Origin: Acidobacteriota bacterium
GTDB lineage: Bacteria; Acidobacteriota; Polarisedimenticolia; Gp22-AA2
DNA length: 64,000 nt
NCBI GenBank assembly: GCA_003223135.1
Contig: QHXX01000018.1
Location: 1 to 64,000, forward strand
Direction: 5' to 3'
Under the pieces are notes generated by a model. It was not told the DNA's origin and did not search any database. It saw only the letters and a program-made list of their open reading frames with translations. The position numbers were made by a program, and so were the translations under genes. Of the stretch, positions 28,550 through 42,172 are shown piece by piece (position 1 is the first letter of the stretch; every line of letters begins with the position of its first letter).

Positions 28550-29469
28550 ACTCGCCCGGGACCGCGTCCGCGGGGAGCCTGGCCGGTGCCGGACGGGCGG
28601 CTCGGGCCCGCGGCTGGCGAGCCGCCGCGGCGACCCTGTCGATGATCAAGTTCCAGCACACGCTGTTCGCCCTGCCATTCGCCTTCGTGGGGGCCATCCT
28701 GGCGGCCGGCGGGATGCCGACCTGGCGACAGGTCGGGTGGATTCTCGGAGCCATGGTCGGGGCGCGGAGCGCCGCGATGATCTTCAACCGGATCGCCGAT
28801 CTGGGCTACGACCGCAAAAACCCGCGCACGGCGGCGCGGCCGCTCGTCACGGGAGAACTGGGGCTGGGGTTCGCGTGGACGGCTCTCGCCGGAAGCTCTG
28901 GTCTCTTCTTCCTAAGCGCCTCCATGCTGAACCGGCTGACCCTCGTCCTGGCCGCACCGGCGCTTCTTCTCATCCTGTCGTACTCCTACGCCAAGCGACT
29001 GTCCTGGCTGACCCATGTTCACCTGGGATCGTCCCTCGGCCTCGCCCCTCTGGGAAGCTGGATCGCGGTGCGCGGTACTGTCGACCCGGCGCCGATCGTG
29101 CTGGCGGCGGCGGTCACGCTGTGGGTCGCCGGGTTCGATGTCATCTACTCCTGCCAGGACGTCCGTTTCGACGCGCGCGAGGGGTTGCACTCGGCGCCGC
29201 GGCGCTTCGGCGTGCCGCGCGCCCTCGCCCTCTCTTCCGCGATGCACGCGGTCACCGTCCTGCTGCTCCTCGCATTGCCGCTCCTCCTCCCCCTGGGCTG
29301 GCCCTACCTCGCGGGCCTGGGAGGGACCGCCGCGCTCCTCCTGTACGAGCACAGGCTGGTGAAGCCCGACGACCTCAGCCGGGTGAACCAGGCCTTCTTC
29401 GCCGTCAATGGCTGCGTTTCGTTTCTGATCCTGGCGGCGACGGCCGCCGACCTGGCGCTGCGCGGCTGA
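28534..29469 (+). CDS. UbiA-family prenyltransferase (4-hydroxybenzoate or MqnP type)
   Basis: The 311-residue membrane protein has about eight helices after a short polar N-terminus. The catalytic Asp-rich motif is NRIADLGYD (about residue 87) with RTAARPL behind it; the second motif is DVIYSCQDVRFD. The stretch MIKFQHTLFALPFAFVGA resembles the futalosine-pathway enzyme MqnP as well as UbiA. It transfers a polyprenyl chain to an aromatic acid in the membrane. Its ATG lies inside the end of the UbiX gene. It converges with glycerate kinase. Confidence 0.9.
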   Translation: MGDVLNSPGTASAGSLAGAGRAARARGWRAAAATLSMIKFQHTLFALPFAFVGAILAAGGMPTWRQVGWILGAMVGARSAAMIFNRIADLGYDRKNPRTAARPLVTGELGLGFAWTALAGSSGLFFLSASMLNRLTLVLAAPALLLILSYSYAKRLSWLTHVHLGSSLGLAPLGSWIAVRGTVDPAPIVLAAAVTLWVAGFDVIYSCQDVRFDAREGLHSAPRRFGVPRALALSSAMHAVTVLLLLALPLLLPLGWPYLAGLGGTAALLLYEHRLVKPDDLSRVNQAFFAVNGCVSFLILAATAADLALRG

Positions 29470-29481
29470 CCGGAGGCCGAT

Positions 29482-30960
29482 CTAGGGAGCCGCCTGGCGG
29501 AGTGGATCGACCCTCCTGCGGGTGGTGATGACCGGGCCGGTCAGCAGAAGATAGAGGTCGCGGACGTTCGTGCCGGTGGGCCCGGTGATGAAAACGTCGT
29601 TCAGGCGCTTGAAGAACTTGTAGGTGGTGGCCTCGCGCAGGGCGCGCGCCGGATCCAGACGCGCCAGACGCGCACGCTCGAGGGTCGTCTGGTCGACGTA
29701 GGCGCCGGCGGCCGGGGAGTTGCCGTCGGTCCCGTCGCTGCCGAGCGCCAGGAAGGCCCACGGGCGCGAACCGAGGCCCGCCATCCTGAGCGCCAGGCGC
29801 AGGGCCAGCTCCTGGGCGCGACCTCCTTCTCCCGGGACTGGCGGGGCGGTCTGGACCTCGCCCCCCAGGACCAAGAGGCGGGTGCCTGGAGGCGCGGTCT
29901 CGATGGCGCGCGCCACCATCTCGACCGCATTCTCCGCCGGGCCGGTGATGTCGTTCGGAATCGCCTCGGCCGGCAGGCCGTGCGTCAGCCCGCAGCGCAC
30001 CGCCGCGTTTCTCAGGTCTCGATTGGACAGGATCGACTCGGAGCGCGAGCGCCTGAACGCCGGGTCGCGCGGCTTGGGCGTCTCGGGGATCCGGCCGGTC
30101 CGCATCGCCTCCAGCACCCTGACAGGCAGCGCCGGTGCGATGCCGTAGCGGTCGATCGCTCGAATCATGTCGTCGAGCGTGGTGCGGTCCGGCAGGGACG
30201 GCCCGGAGGCGACGTCTTCATAGCGCTCCGGATCGACGTCGCAGATCACGAGGGTCGCCTGGGTCGCGGCGCGGCGCGCCGCCTGGGCCAGCCGTCCCCC
30301 TTTCACTGCAGAGAGGTGCTTGCGAACCGTGTTGATGGTGGCGATGGGTGCTCCGCACGTCAGAAGGATCCGGTGCAGGCCCGTCTTGTCGGGCTCCTTC
30401 ATGAGCCCGGAGAGGGGCGACGCCATCAACGCCGAGCCGCCGCCGGAGGCCAGGACGACGAGGTCGTCCCCGGCCCTGGCCCGCGCCGCGAAGCGCAGCG
30501 CCGCCTTTCCCGCTGCGAAGGAATTCTTCAGAGGCACCGGGTGCTCGCCGCGAAACAATTTCACCCGGCAGCGCGACGCCGGCAGGTGAAGCTCGTGGAG
30601 CGCCGCGGCCAGGACGGTCGGCGGGCGCGTGGCGGCCTTCCGGCCCTTTGCGGGGGCTTCGTCCGGCGGGTGGACGACGAGCGCATCGAGCAGGCGCTTG
30701 CCGCCCGCCTCCTGAAATTTTTGGAGAAGGCCTTTTGTCATTGCCGGGGCCGCCTTGCCGAAGGCGATCACCAGCAACCGCCCCTTCTTCGTCATGCTGA
30801 TGGGTCGCCCGCAGAGCGACAGGTGCCCGGGGCGCACGTGCACCGCGCGGCGCACCGCGGCGGCGGGATCGCAGGCGGCCAGCGCCTCCCCTGCCAGCGT
30901 CTGCAGCAATTGGGCCGCAAGGCTTATGCCAGGACGCGCCCCGGAATCCTTGATAATCAT
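29482..30960 (-). CDS. Glycerate 2-kinase (GckA/MOFRL family)
   Basis: This 492-residue protein has an N-terminal DUF4147 domain (LLVIAFGKAAPAMTKG, LFRGEHPVPLKNSFAAG, VLASGGGSALMASPLSGL, NTVRKHLSAVKGGRLA) and a C-terminal MOFRL domain (LVLGGEVQTAPPVPGEGGRAQELAL, LGSDGTDGNSPAAGAYVD, TGTNVRDLYLLL). It phosphorylates D-glycerate to 2-phosphoglycerate with ATP. An Arg-rich insertion near residue 300 (RDPAFRRSRSE) is variable in the family. No glyoxylate or serine-cycle partner genes are adjacent. Confidence 0.9.
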   Translation of the reverse strand: MIIKDSGARPGISLAAQLLQTLAGEALAACDPAAAVRRAVHVRPGHLSLCGRPISMTKKGRLLVIAFGKAAPAMTKGLLQKFQEAGGKRLLDALVVHPPDEAPAKGRKAATRPPTVLAAALHELHLPASRCRVKLFRGEHPVPLKNSFAAGKAALRFAARARAGDDLVVLASGGGSALMASPLSGLMKEPDKTGLHRILLTCGAPIATINTVRKHLSAVKGGRLAQAARRAATQATLVICDVDPERYEDVASGPSLPDRTTLDDMIRAIDRYGIAPALPVRVLEAMRTGRIPETPKPRDPAFRRSRSESILSNRDLRNAAVRCGLTHGLPAEAIPNDITGPAENAVEMVARAIETAPPGTRLLVLGGEVQTAPPVPGEGGRAQELALRLALRMAGLGSRPWAFLALGSDGTDGNSPAAGAYVDQTTLERARLARLDPARALREATTYKFFKRLNDVFITGPTGTNVRDLYLLLTGPVITTRRRVDPLRQAAP

Positions 30961-31041
30961 CGCGTTGATCGTGTCGCTTCAAGTCGCGACGGGACAATCC
31001 TTCGCGGGGATCTCAACCCTGAACGCCGCGTCCCGCAGGTC

Positions 31042-31070
31042 TTGACAAGAATTCGATCGGTCTGGTATAA
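31042..31070 (+). promoter_or_regulatory. Sigma-70 promoter of the HU gene
   Basis: TTGACA (31042-31047) is separated by 17 bases from GTATAA (31065-31070). It lies about 70 bases ahead of the HU start in an otherwise empty spacer. Confidence 0.75.
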
Positions 31071-31139
31071 GGCCGGCACGGCGCGGAGATCAGTCAGAGG
31101 CCGTTTCACCAACACGTATTCATCTCGAGGAGGTGTCGC

Positions 31140-31412
31140 ATGAACAAGGCGGATCTGATCGACAAGATCGCCAAGGACGCGAAGATCAGCAAGACTGCCT
31201 CCGGCAAGGCGCTGGATTCGCTGGTCGACGGCGTCACCAAGGCGCTGAAGAAAGGGGACCGCGTCGCCCTTGTCGGATTCGGCACGTTCACGGTGTCCAA
31301 GCGCAAGGCTCGCGTCGGCCGCAACCCGCAGACGGGCGAGCAGATCGAGATCAAGGCGCGCAAGGTGGCGCGCTTCCGTCCGGGTAAGGAACTCGCGGCG
31401 GCCATCCGGTAA
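31140..31412 (+). CDS. hup: HU-family DNA-binding protein
   Basis: This 90-residue protein begins [19 protein letters not shown] and has the HU core [20 protein letters not shown], the DNA-binding arm [21 protein letters not shown] and the end RPGKEL. Full length for HU. GAGGAGGTG precedes the start, the best ribosome site in the area, which fits an abundant protein. It is monocistronic with its own promoter and terminator. Confidence 0.96.
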   Translation: MNKADLIDKIAKDAKISKTASGKALDSLVDGVTKALKKGDRVALVGFGTFTVSKRKARVGRNPQTGEQIEIKARKVARFRPGKELAAAIR

Positions 31413-31444
31413 GATCTCCCATCGTCGCGGCATCCGGTACAGAT

Positions 31445-31486
31445 CGAAGGGCGGCGTTCACGCATGGTGGCGCCGCCCTTCTTGCG
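31445..31486. terminator. Terminator hairpin between HU and the convergent carboxylase operon
   Basis: AAGGGCGGCG (31447-31456) and CGCCGCCCTT (31471-31480) form a perfect 10-bp stem with a 14-base loop, followed on the plus strand by CTTG. The T-tract is poor. It lies between two convergent genes and could serve both. Confidence 0.6.
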
Positions 31487-31505
31487 TCCGGGGCCCCCGC
31501 CCTTC

Positions 31506-32048
31506 CTACTCGACGGTGAACAGAGCGGCTCCCGCCTCCACCGTATCGCCCGGCCGAACCCGGATGCGCGTGATGCGCCCGTCCTTCGGAGCCGCGAGCT
31601 CGTTCTCCATCTTCATGGCTTCGACCACGATCACGCCCTGGCCCGACCGCACCGCCTGGCCCTCCCCCATCAGGAGGGCGGCGATCTTCCCGGGCATGAT
31701 GGCGCGCACCTCGATGGGACCCTCCACGGCGGGCCGGGCCGCCGCGCCTTGACACCTCAGTGGGTCGAGAAGTCGCACCTCGTACGGCCGGCCAGCGACC
31801 GTGACGCAGTACACCGCCTCGCGCTGCGCCGCGGGGCGGCCGTTGCCGGCACCGCCCGGCCCGCCTGTGTCGCGCACCACGGTGACCTCGCGCGCTCCTC
31901 CGTCGATCGACAGGAGGTGGAGAACGCCGTCCCCGCGCCTCTCGATCTCGCGTGTCTTTCCGTCCAGGCTTATGGTGAAGCGGCCACCCCCACGCGGCGC
32001 CACCTCGATCCGGAACTCCCGCTCGCCGACGCGGGCGACGTAACGCAT
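31506..32048 (-). CDS. Biotin carboxyl carrier protein/domain of an acyl-CoA carboxylase
   Basis: In this 180-residue protein the C-terminal 70 residues are a biotinyl domain with the target lysine in VVEAMKMENEL and the paired hairpin APKDGRITRIRVRPGDTVEAGA. The N-terminal part (REFRIEVAPRGGGRFTISLDG) resembles the region found between the carboxylase and carrier parts of propionyl-CoA carboxylase alpha chains. It stands 32 bases after accC and belongs to the same operon, so it carries CO2 between the two catalytic subunits. Confidence 0.9.
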   Translation of the reverse strand: MRYVARVGEREFRIEVAPRGGGRFTISLDGKTREIERRGDGVLHLLSIDGGAREVTVVRDTGGPGGAGNGRPAAQREAVYCVTVAGRPYEVRLLDPLRCQGAAARPAVEGPIEVRAIMPGKIAALLMGEGQAVRSGQGVIVVEAMKMENELAAPKDGRITRIRVRPGDTVEAGAALFTVE

Positions 32049-32080
32049 CGCTCAGATTCCTCCCGGCATCCGGCCGTTAT

Positions 32081-33675
32081 TCACGCCTGCGTCCGCCTGA
32101 GGGCACGCGTCTCCATCTGCGCGCGCCGACCGGCGGTCACCCAGGGGCTGAGACCGACGCCGTTTTCCTGCGGCACCGGGCGGAGAATCTCTTCGGTCGC
32201 GCGGACGGCGGCCGCGATCGCCGCGACCTCGGCCTCCGGTCCGACCTCCCGGAAGGCGGCCGAGAGTCGCGGCAAGGCGCGATCGAGGAAGCCGATGTCC
32301 AGGCGGCCGGCCACGAAGTCGGTGTCGGCCATAAGCGCCCGGTCGAACGGAAGCGTGGTGCGGATCCCGGCGATCAGGAACTCGTCCAGAGCGCGGCGCA
32401 TGCGCGCTATTGCTTGCATCCGGTCGGGCCCCCAGGCGATCAACTTGGCGATGAGCGCGTCGTAGTGCAGCGAAATCTCGTCCCCCGGCTGCAGGGCGGT
32501 GTCCACCCGGATCCCGGGGCCGGCGGGAAGCCGCAGAGCCGCCACGCGCCCGGGGGAGGGACGGAAGCCGTTGGCGGAATCCTCGGCCAGGACGCGGCAT
32601 TCGATCGCCCAGCCGCGCGACTGGAGCCGATCCTGTCGCGGTCCCAGCTCATCACCGCGGGCGATCTCGATCTGCGCCCGCACCAGGTCGACCCCGGTGA
32701 CCATCTCCGTGACCGGGTGCTCCACCTGGATGCGGGCGTTGACCTCCATGAAGTACGGCCGGCCCTGCGCGTCCAGCAGAAACTCGATGGTCCCGGCGTT
32801 GCGGTAGCCGCAGGCCCTCACCACTTCGAGGGCCATCTCCCCGATCCGCTCGCGGTCGGCCGGCCGCAACGCGACGGAAGGGGCCTCCTCGACGAGCTTC
32901 TGGTGCCGCCGCTGCACCGAGCATTCGCGCTCTCCCAGGTGCACGGCGTGGCCGTACGCGTCGGCCAGGATCTGGACCTCGACGTGCCGGACGTTGTCCA
33001 TGAACTTCTCGGCGTAGATTCCGTCGTCGCCGAAGGAGGCCTTCGCCTCCGAGCGGGCCGCGCGCAAGGCCGCCTCGAGGTCGGCCTCCGCGCGCACCAC
33101 GCGCATTCCCTTTCCACCGCCCCCGGCCGCCGCCTTCAGGATGATCGGATAGCCGTTCGTCCTGCCGAAGGCCGCTATCGCCGCAACGTCCGAGGCCCTT
33201 TCCAGGAGACCCGGGATGACCGGAACGCCGCGACGCTCCATCAGCCGTCTCGCCTCCACCTTGTCCCCGGCGAGGCGCATGGCGCCGGGAGGCGGCCCGA
33301 TGAAGGTGAGCGAGGCGTCCTCGCAGGCCTGGGCGAACCCCGGATTTTCCGACAGGAAGCCGTAGCCTGGGTGGACGGCGTCGGCGCGAGCCTCGTGCGC
33401 CGCCCTCAGGATGGCGTCGACGTCGAGATACGAGGACCGGACCGGCGCCGGGCCGATGCAGAGGGCGGCGTCCGCCAGGCGCACCGGCAGGGAATCACGG
33501 TCGGCCTCCGAGTAGACGACCACCGGCGAGATTCCCATCTCACGGCAGGCCCGCAGCACGCGCAACGCGATCTCACCGCGGTTCGCGATCAGGACGCGGC
33601 TTATCGGCCTCACCCGCGCGCGGGGAGCGGACCGCTTCGCGCCGTTCGGCTTCCGGGTGGGCCGGGGTCTTGTCT

Positions 33676-33679
<4 letters not shown>
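32081..33679 (-). CDS. accC: Biotin carboxylase subunit of acetyl-/propionyl-CoA carboxylase
   Basis: This 532-residue protein uses a GTG start that overlaps the previous stop (GTGA), so it is translationally coupled. After a basic N-terminal extension of about 25 residues come [35 protein letters not shown], the ATP-grasp loop [34 protein letters not shown], the active-site [17 protein letters not shown] and the C-terminal domain. It carboxylates biotin on the carrier encoded next. All catalytic motifs are present. Confidence 0.93.
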
Positions 33680-35223
<1,544 letters not shown>

Positions 35224-35224
35224 T

Positions 35225-35714
35225 TCAGCCTTTCCGCATCTGCTGCGGCAGCTTCTCCCAGTCCTTGAGGAACTTCTGCAGGCCGACGTCGGTGAGAGGA
35301 TGCTTGATCAGCGCCTCCAGCACGGAAAACGGCATCGTGGCGATATCGGCCCCGATGCTCGCGGCCTCCACGACGTGCAGGGGGTGCCGGATGCTGGCGG
35401 CCAGGATCTCGCACTTGAAGTCGTAGTTGTCGAAGATGGTCCGGATCTCGCGGACGATGTCCATCCCGACGTGGCTGACGTCGTCCAGGCGGCCGATGAA
35501 CGGGCTGACGAACGCCGCTCCGGCCTTCGCGGCCAAAAGCGCCTGGGGCGCCGAGAAGATGAGTGTCGTGTTGACTCGGATCCCCTCCGTCGACAGCGTG
35601 CGGATCGCCCGCAGACCCTCCCGGATCATCGGGATCTTGATGACCACGTTCGGAGCGCCACGAGTGGGCCTCCCGGATTTCCTTGATATTCGCCGTATCG
35701 AGAAAGATCTTCAT
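35225..35714 (-). pseudogene. Transaldolase (TalC/Fsa type) with an internal loss and frameshift
   Basis: The start [19 protein letters not shown] (35714) is a perfect small-transaldolase N-terminus. At about 35654-35668 the frame changes, and the other frame continues [18 protein letters not shown] and runs to the natural C-terminus ([15 protein letters not shown]). About 58 residues between them are missing, including the strand-2 region around TTNPSL. The Schiff-base Lys should lie in the part that is present (VIKIP). The ATG overlaps the gyrA stop (ATGA), so the locus is part of the gyrase-carboxylase operon. A closed assembly gap is suspected rather than decay. Confidence 0.82.
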
Positions 35715-38272
35715 GCGCTCTCCTCCCCATCCGGTTCCGTGCCGTTCCCGCCCGACCGCCCCGGCTGCACGGCACCCGGCACGGCGGCCGCTCCCGCGTG
35801 GCCCGAGGGGTCGCCGCCATCCGCCGGGTCGGCGTCGCCCTCGGCCACCTGGGCCACCGCCACCACGGTGTCCCCCTCCTCGAGGTGGATGAGGCGCACG
35901 CCCTGCGTCGGCCGCCCGAGGATCGAGATGTCGCGGACGTTGGTGCGGATGATCTTGCCGAAGGCGGTGATCACCATCACCTGGTCGTCCTCGGCGACCT
36001 CCATCACCTGGACCACAGGGCCGGTCTTGTCGGTGACCTTGAGATTGATGATGCCCGATCCGCCGCGCCCCTGCAGGCGGTAATCTTCCACGGCGGTGCG
36101 CTTGGCGTACCCCTTCTCGGTAACCGTCAGGATTGTACCCTCTTTCGAGCGCAGCACATCCATCTCGACGACCGTGTCGTCCCCCTGAAGACGCATGCCG
36201 ATCACGCCGTGCGCGCCGCGCCCCATCGGGCGCGCGTCCGCCTCGGGGAAGCGGATCGCCTGTCCCTGCGCCGTGGCCATGAAGATCTCCTGCTTCCCGT
36301 CGGTCAGCTTCACCGACAAGAGCTCATCCCCGTCGTCGACGCCGACGGCGATGATGCCGCCCGCCCGCGGGTTGCCGTAGGCCGAAAGCGCCGTCTTCTT
36401 GATGATCCCCTTGCGGGTGGCGAAGACGACGTAGCGGTCCTCCGCGAAGTCCTTGGTGGCGACCAGGGCGGCGATCTTCTCCTCGGGAGTCAGCTCCACG
36501 AAATTGACGATGTTCTTGCCCTTGCCGGCCGCGCCGATCTGCGGGATCTCGTGCACCTTCAGCCAGTGGACGCGACCCCTGGTCGTGAAAATCAGGATGG
36601 AGGCGTGCGTCGAGGCGACGAACAGGTGCTCGACGAAGTCCTCCTCGCGCGTTGTCATGCCGGTGCGGCCCTTCCCACCCCTCCGCTGGCTGCGGTAGAT
36701 GGAGAGCGGGTTGCGCTTCATGTAGCCGGCGTGGGAGACGGTGATGACCATCTCCTCCTCGGCAATCATGTCCTCGACCGAGATCTCGCCCGGCTGCGCG
36801 ATGATCTCGGTGCGGCGCGCGTCGCCGTAGTTCTTCTTGATCTCCTTGAGCTCATCCACTAGCATCCCGTACACGAGCCGCTCGTTGGCCAGGATCTCCC
36901 GAAGCCGCGCGATCTGCTTCAGGGTCTCGGCGTACTCGTCGACGATCTTCTGGCGCTCCAGGCCGGTCAGGCGCTGCAGCTTCATGTCCAGGATCGCCTG
37001 CGCCTGGACGTCCGAGAGCTTGAAGCGCAGGCGCATCGCCTGTCGCGCCTCGTCCGGCGTCTTGGCGGCGCGGATCAGGGCCACCATCTCGTCCAGGTTG
37101 TCGAGTGCTATCTTCAGCCCCTCCAGGATGTGGGCGCGGTCCTCCGCCCGTGCCAGCTCGAAGGCGGTCCGGCGCGTGATCACCTCGCGCCGGTGGTCGA
37201 TGAAGTGCGCGAGCATCGCCTTGAGATTGAGGACCTGGGGCCGGTTGTCGACGATCGCCAGGAAGATCGAACCGAACGTCTCCTGCATCTGGGTGTGTTT
37301 GTACAGGTTGTTCAGGATGACTTTGGGAACGGCGTCGCGCCGCAAGTCGAGGACGACGCGGATACCGTCGCGATCGGACTCATCCCGGATATCGGTGATG
37401 CCATCGATCTTCTTTTCGTTCACCAGGTGCGCGATCTGCTCGATCAGCCGCGCCTTGTTCACCTGGTACGGGATTTCGGTGATGACGATGCGGTCCTTGC
37501 CGCGCTTGCCGCCCTCCTCGACGGTCGCCCGTGCGCGCATCAGGATGATGCCGCGTCCCGTCCGGTAGGCCTGGACGATCCCCTCCCGGCCGAGGATGTA
37601 CCCGGACGTCGGGAAGTCCGGGCCCTTGATGTGCTGCATCAGCCCGTCGACCGTGATCTCCGGGTCCCCGATCTGGGCGATGATGGCGTCCACCACCTCC
37701 GACATGTTGTGCGGCGGGATGTTGGTGGCCATTCCGACCGCGATACCCGACGAGCCGTTCACCAGCAGGTTCGGGAAGCGGCTGGGGAGGACCAGCGGCT
37801 CCTGCTGCTGACCGTCGTAATTCGGCCCGAAGTCGACCGTGTCCTTGTCGATGTCGGCCAGCATCTCGTACGCCAGCTTCGACATCCGGACTTCGGTGTA
37901 GCGCATGGCCGCCGGGGCGTCGCCGTCGATCGACCCGAAATTCCCCTGCCCGTCGACCAGCGGGTAGCGCATGGAGAAGTCCTGCGCCAGGCGGACGATG
38001 GTGTCGTAGATCGCCGTGTCGCCGTGCGGGTGGTATTTCCCCATCACGTCCCCGACGATGCGGGCCGCCTTCTTGTAGGGCTTGTCGTGATGGTTTCCCG
38101 CCTCATGCATCGCGTACAGCACGCGGCGGTGCACCGGCTTGAAGCCGTCGCGTGCGTCCGGCAGGGCCCTGCCGATGATCACGCTCATCGCGTAATCGAG
38201 GTACGACCTCCGCATCTCGGTCTCGATGGAGACGCGCGAGTGATCGGGGATTGTTTGCGGGGTGTCGTCCAT
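35711..38272 (-). CDS. gyrA: DNA gyrase subunit A
   Basis: The protein is 853 residues long. The winged-helix breakage-reunion domain includes [16 protein letters not shown], the quinolone region [13 protein letters not shown] and the catalytic Tyr in [11 protein letters not shown] coiled-coil gate and a C-terminal beta-pinwheel follow, with the GyrA box QRRGGKG that distinguishes gyrase from topoisomerase IV. Thr replaces the usual Ser at the position equal to E. coli Ser83, with Asp at the position of 87. The Gly/Ala/Pro-rich acidic tail is typical. gyrB lies 5 bases upstream; the transaldolase gene overlaps its stop. Confidence 0.97.
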   Translation of the reverse strand: MDDTPQTIPDHSRVSIETEMRRSYLDYAMSVIIGRALPDARDGFKPVHRRVLYAMHEAGNHHDKPYKKAARIVGDVMGKYHPHGDTAIYDTIVRLAQDFSMRYPLVDGQGNFGSIDGDAPAAMRYTEVRMSKLAYEMLADIDKDTVDFGPNYDGQQQEPLVLPSRFPNLLVNGSSGIAVGMATNIPPHNMSEVVDAIIAQIGDPEITVDGLMQHIKGPDFPTSGYILGREGIVQAYRTGRGIILMRARATVEEGGKRGKDRIVITEIPYQVNKARLIEQIAHLVNEKKIDGITDIRDESDRDGIRVVLDLRRDAVPKVILNNLYKHTQMQETFGSIFLAIVDNRPQVLNLKAMLAHFIDHRREVITRRTAFELARAEDRAHILEGLKIALDNLDEMVALIRAAKTPDEARQAMRLRFKLSDVQAQAILDMKLQRLTGLERQKIVDEYAETLKQIARLREILANERLVYGMLVDELKEIKKNYGDARRTEIIAQPGEISVEDMIAEEEMVITVSHAGYMKRNPLSIYRSQRRGGKGRTGMTTREEDFVEHLFVASTHASILIFTTRGRVHWLKVHEIPQIGAAGKGKNIVNFVELTPEEKIAALVATKDFAEDRYVVFATRKGIIKKTALSAYGNPRAGGIIAVGVDDGDELLSVKLTDGKQEIFMATAQGQAIRFPEADARPMGRGAHGVIGMRLQGDDTVVEMDVLRSKEGTILTVTEKGYAKRTAVEDYRLQGRGGSGIINLKVTDKTGPVVQVMEVAEDDQVMVITAFGKIIRTNVRDISILGRPTQGVRLIHLEEGDTVVAVAQVAEGDADPADGGDPSGHAGAAAVPGAVQPGRSGGNGTEPDGEESA

Positions 38273-38277
38273 CGGCC

Positions 38278-40487
<2,210 letters not shown>

Positions 40488-40683
40488 CGCCTTGTCTCCC
40501 TTGCCGGCAGCCATCACCCGGTTCCCATTCTTCCGCAGTCTGAGGACGGCATCGCGAGGGGCAACGAACACTCTCGATCCACGAAGATCGCTCGATTCGG
40601 GGGGACGGTTCGGACGGGCCGATCGCTTTCACCAGAAAACCCGTCCGCTGAATTCTCCGGTCACGAGGCCTCGAACGGGCGTA

Positions 40684-40713
40684 ATTTTAGCACACCGGCG
40701 GAGGCTGCAGCAA
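40684..40713 (-). promoter_or_regulatory. Putative gyrB operon promoter
   Basis: On the minus strand TTGCTG (40713-40708) and TAAAAT (40689-40684) are 18 bases apart, about 200 bases ahead of gyrB. Confidence 0.5.
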
Positions 40714-40782
40714 CGACTGAGGGGCGGGATTTACGCGCGGAGCATGGACTATATAGATGATACGCTGGCCGGGGGGTCAGCC

Positions 40783-40807
40783 ATTGAATAACTTGTTATT
40801 ATTCAAT
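40783..40807. repeat. Perfect AT-rich inverted repeat
   Basis: ATTGAATAA (40783-40791) and TTATTCAAT (40799-40807) are perfect reverse complements around a 7-base loop. There is no T-tract on the dnaN side, so it is not a standard terminator. It lies 24 bases past the dnaN stop. Confidence 0.6.
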
Positions 40808-40830
40808 GTATTATGAAATAACCACGGGTC

Positions 40831-41937
40831 CTAAATCCGCATCGGCATGACGACGTAGCGGTAATCCCTGCCTTCCTGGCCGACCGGCCGCAGGAGCCCC
40901 TGCGTGGCCTCGTCCTTCAGTGCCAGAATGAACGCCCCGGGACCCATCGCCTGCAGGAAATCTAGGATGTATTTCGCATTGAATCCGACCTCGAGCGGAC
41001 CACCAGAGTATTCGACGTCGACGCTCTCCACGGCCTCGCCGACCTCGGGATTATTGGAGGAGATTTCGACGCTTCCCTTCTGAAGTGCTACCTTGACCGC
41101 CCGCGACCTCTCGCTCGACAGGAGGGCGACGCGGCGGACCACCTCGGCGAAGGCCACGCTGTCCATCTTGAGCAGCTTGTCATTTCCCTCCGGAATGACT
41201 TTCTCGAAATCGGGGAACTTCCCGGGCACGATCGTCGAGCTCATGATGGTCCTACCTACCCTGAAGAACACGTGATTGTCCTTCTGTCCGAACAGGACCT
41301 CCGCCTCACCCTCGCCCATCCGCGACAGCTCCTGGAACGCCTTCCGTGGAATGATCACTTCGATCTTTTCCTCCGACGCCTCCTTCTCGAGCCTGCTCCC
41401 GACGTAGGCCAGCCGGTGGCCGTCGGTGGCCACCATCGTCAGGTTCCGCTTGTGGAGGATCATCAGCGTGCCGTTGATCTGGTAGCGCGTCTCGTCGGTC
41501 GTGATCGCGAACAGCACCTTCGAGATCATGTCGAGAAGCAGAGAGCGCTCGAGCGCGATCCCCTTCGCGAAGTCGAACTCCGGCATCGCCGGGAAGTCGT
41601 CGCGCGACAATCCCACGATCCGGAAGCGGGCCTTCTGGCAGGTGATCTGCGTCCAGCTCCCCTCCTCCGACCTGAGGCGCACTTCGGCGTCCGGAAGGTA
41701 ACGCACGATGTCGAAGAGGCGCCTGGCCGACAGGGCCACCGACCCCGGCTTCGCAACCTTCGCCTCGCAAGTGGTACGGATGCCGACCTCGAGGTCGGTC
41801 GCGAGGAGCTCGAGCCGGTCCTTCTGCGCATCGATGACGATGTTCGAGAGGATCGGTATGGTGCTCTTCTTCTCCACGATCCCCTGCATCACCTCCAGCT
41901 CCCTGAGAAGGCTTTCCTTCGTCGTCACGAAGTCCAT
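40831..41937 (-). CDS. dnaN: DNA polymerase III beta subunit (sliding clamp)
   Basis: This 368-residue protein is the standard clamp length. Three repeated clamp domains are visible; characteristic pieces are KKSTIPILSNIVIDA, LATDLEVGIRT, TDGHRLAYV, IPRKAFQEL, GKFPDFEKVIP and the C-terminal MPMRI used in the partner-binding pocket. GGAGG precedes the ATG. It is downstream of dnaA on the same strand, separated by a repeat-rich spacer. Confidence 0.97.
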   Translation of the reverse strand: MDFVTTKESLLRELEVMQGIVEKKSTIPILSNIVIDAQKDRLELLATDLEVGIRTTCEAKVAKPGSVALSARRLFDIVRYLPDAEVRLRSEEGSWTQITCQKARFRIVGLSRDDFPAMPEFDFAKGIALERSLLLDMISKVLFAITTDETRYQINGTLMILHKRNLTMVATDGHRLAYVGSRLEKEASEEKIEVIIPRKAFQELSRMGEGEAEVLFGQKDNHVFFRVGRTIMSSTIVPGKFPDFEKVIPEGNDKLLKMDSVAFAEVVRRVALLSSERSRAVKVALQKGSVEISSNNPEVGEAVESVDVEYSGGPLEVGFNAKYILDFLQAMGPGAFILALKDEATQGLLRPVGQEGRDYRYVVMPMRI

Positions 41938-42004
41938 AGATCCTCCAACTACTGAGATCGGCCCTTCTTTCTTAAGGGGAAAGAGATTGTAGCACTAGCA
42001 GGGC

Positions 42005-42171
42005 CTGTGGACGGCTCGGAAAACCCGGCCACCGCACGTCGGCGGCGCTGTTGCGCGCTCGTGACACGGTGGGCCGTCCTGTGGGCGGAGGGTTGTTCGC
42101 CTGTGGACGGTTTCCGGCCGGCGCGGGATCCACAGGCCGTCATGTATCGTTCCACAGGATCCTGTGGACGG
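42005..42171. repeat. Cluster of CTGTGGACGG / CCACAGG repeats between dnaA and dnaN (candidate DnaA-binding cluster)
   Basis: CTGTGGACGG occurs exactly at 42005, 42101 and 42162, with a one-base variant (CTGTGGGCGG) at 42079 and inverted CCACAGG cores near 42130 and 42152. The last pair makes a perfect 18-base palindrome TCCACAGGATCCTGTGGA (42151-42168). The TGTGGA core equals that of DnaA boxes (TGTGGATAA), but the outer bases differ. The position directly after dnaA is where several bacteria keep an oriC sub-region. Confidence 0.6.
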
Positions 42172-42172
42172 C

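Larger units (their letters stand above)
40488..40830. other. gyrB-dnaN intergenic region
   Basis: No gene was found. It holds a probable gyrB promoter (40684-40713) and an AT-only inverted repeat (40783-40807) close to the dnaN 3' end. The segment 40740-40830 is unusually AT-rich for this window. Confidence 0.5.
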
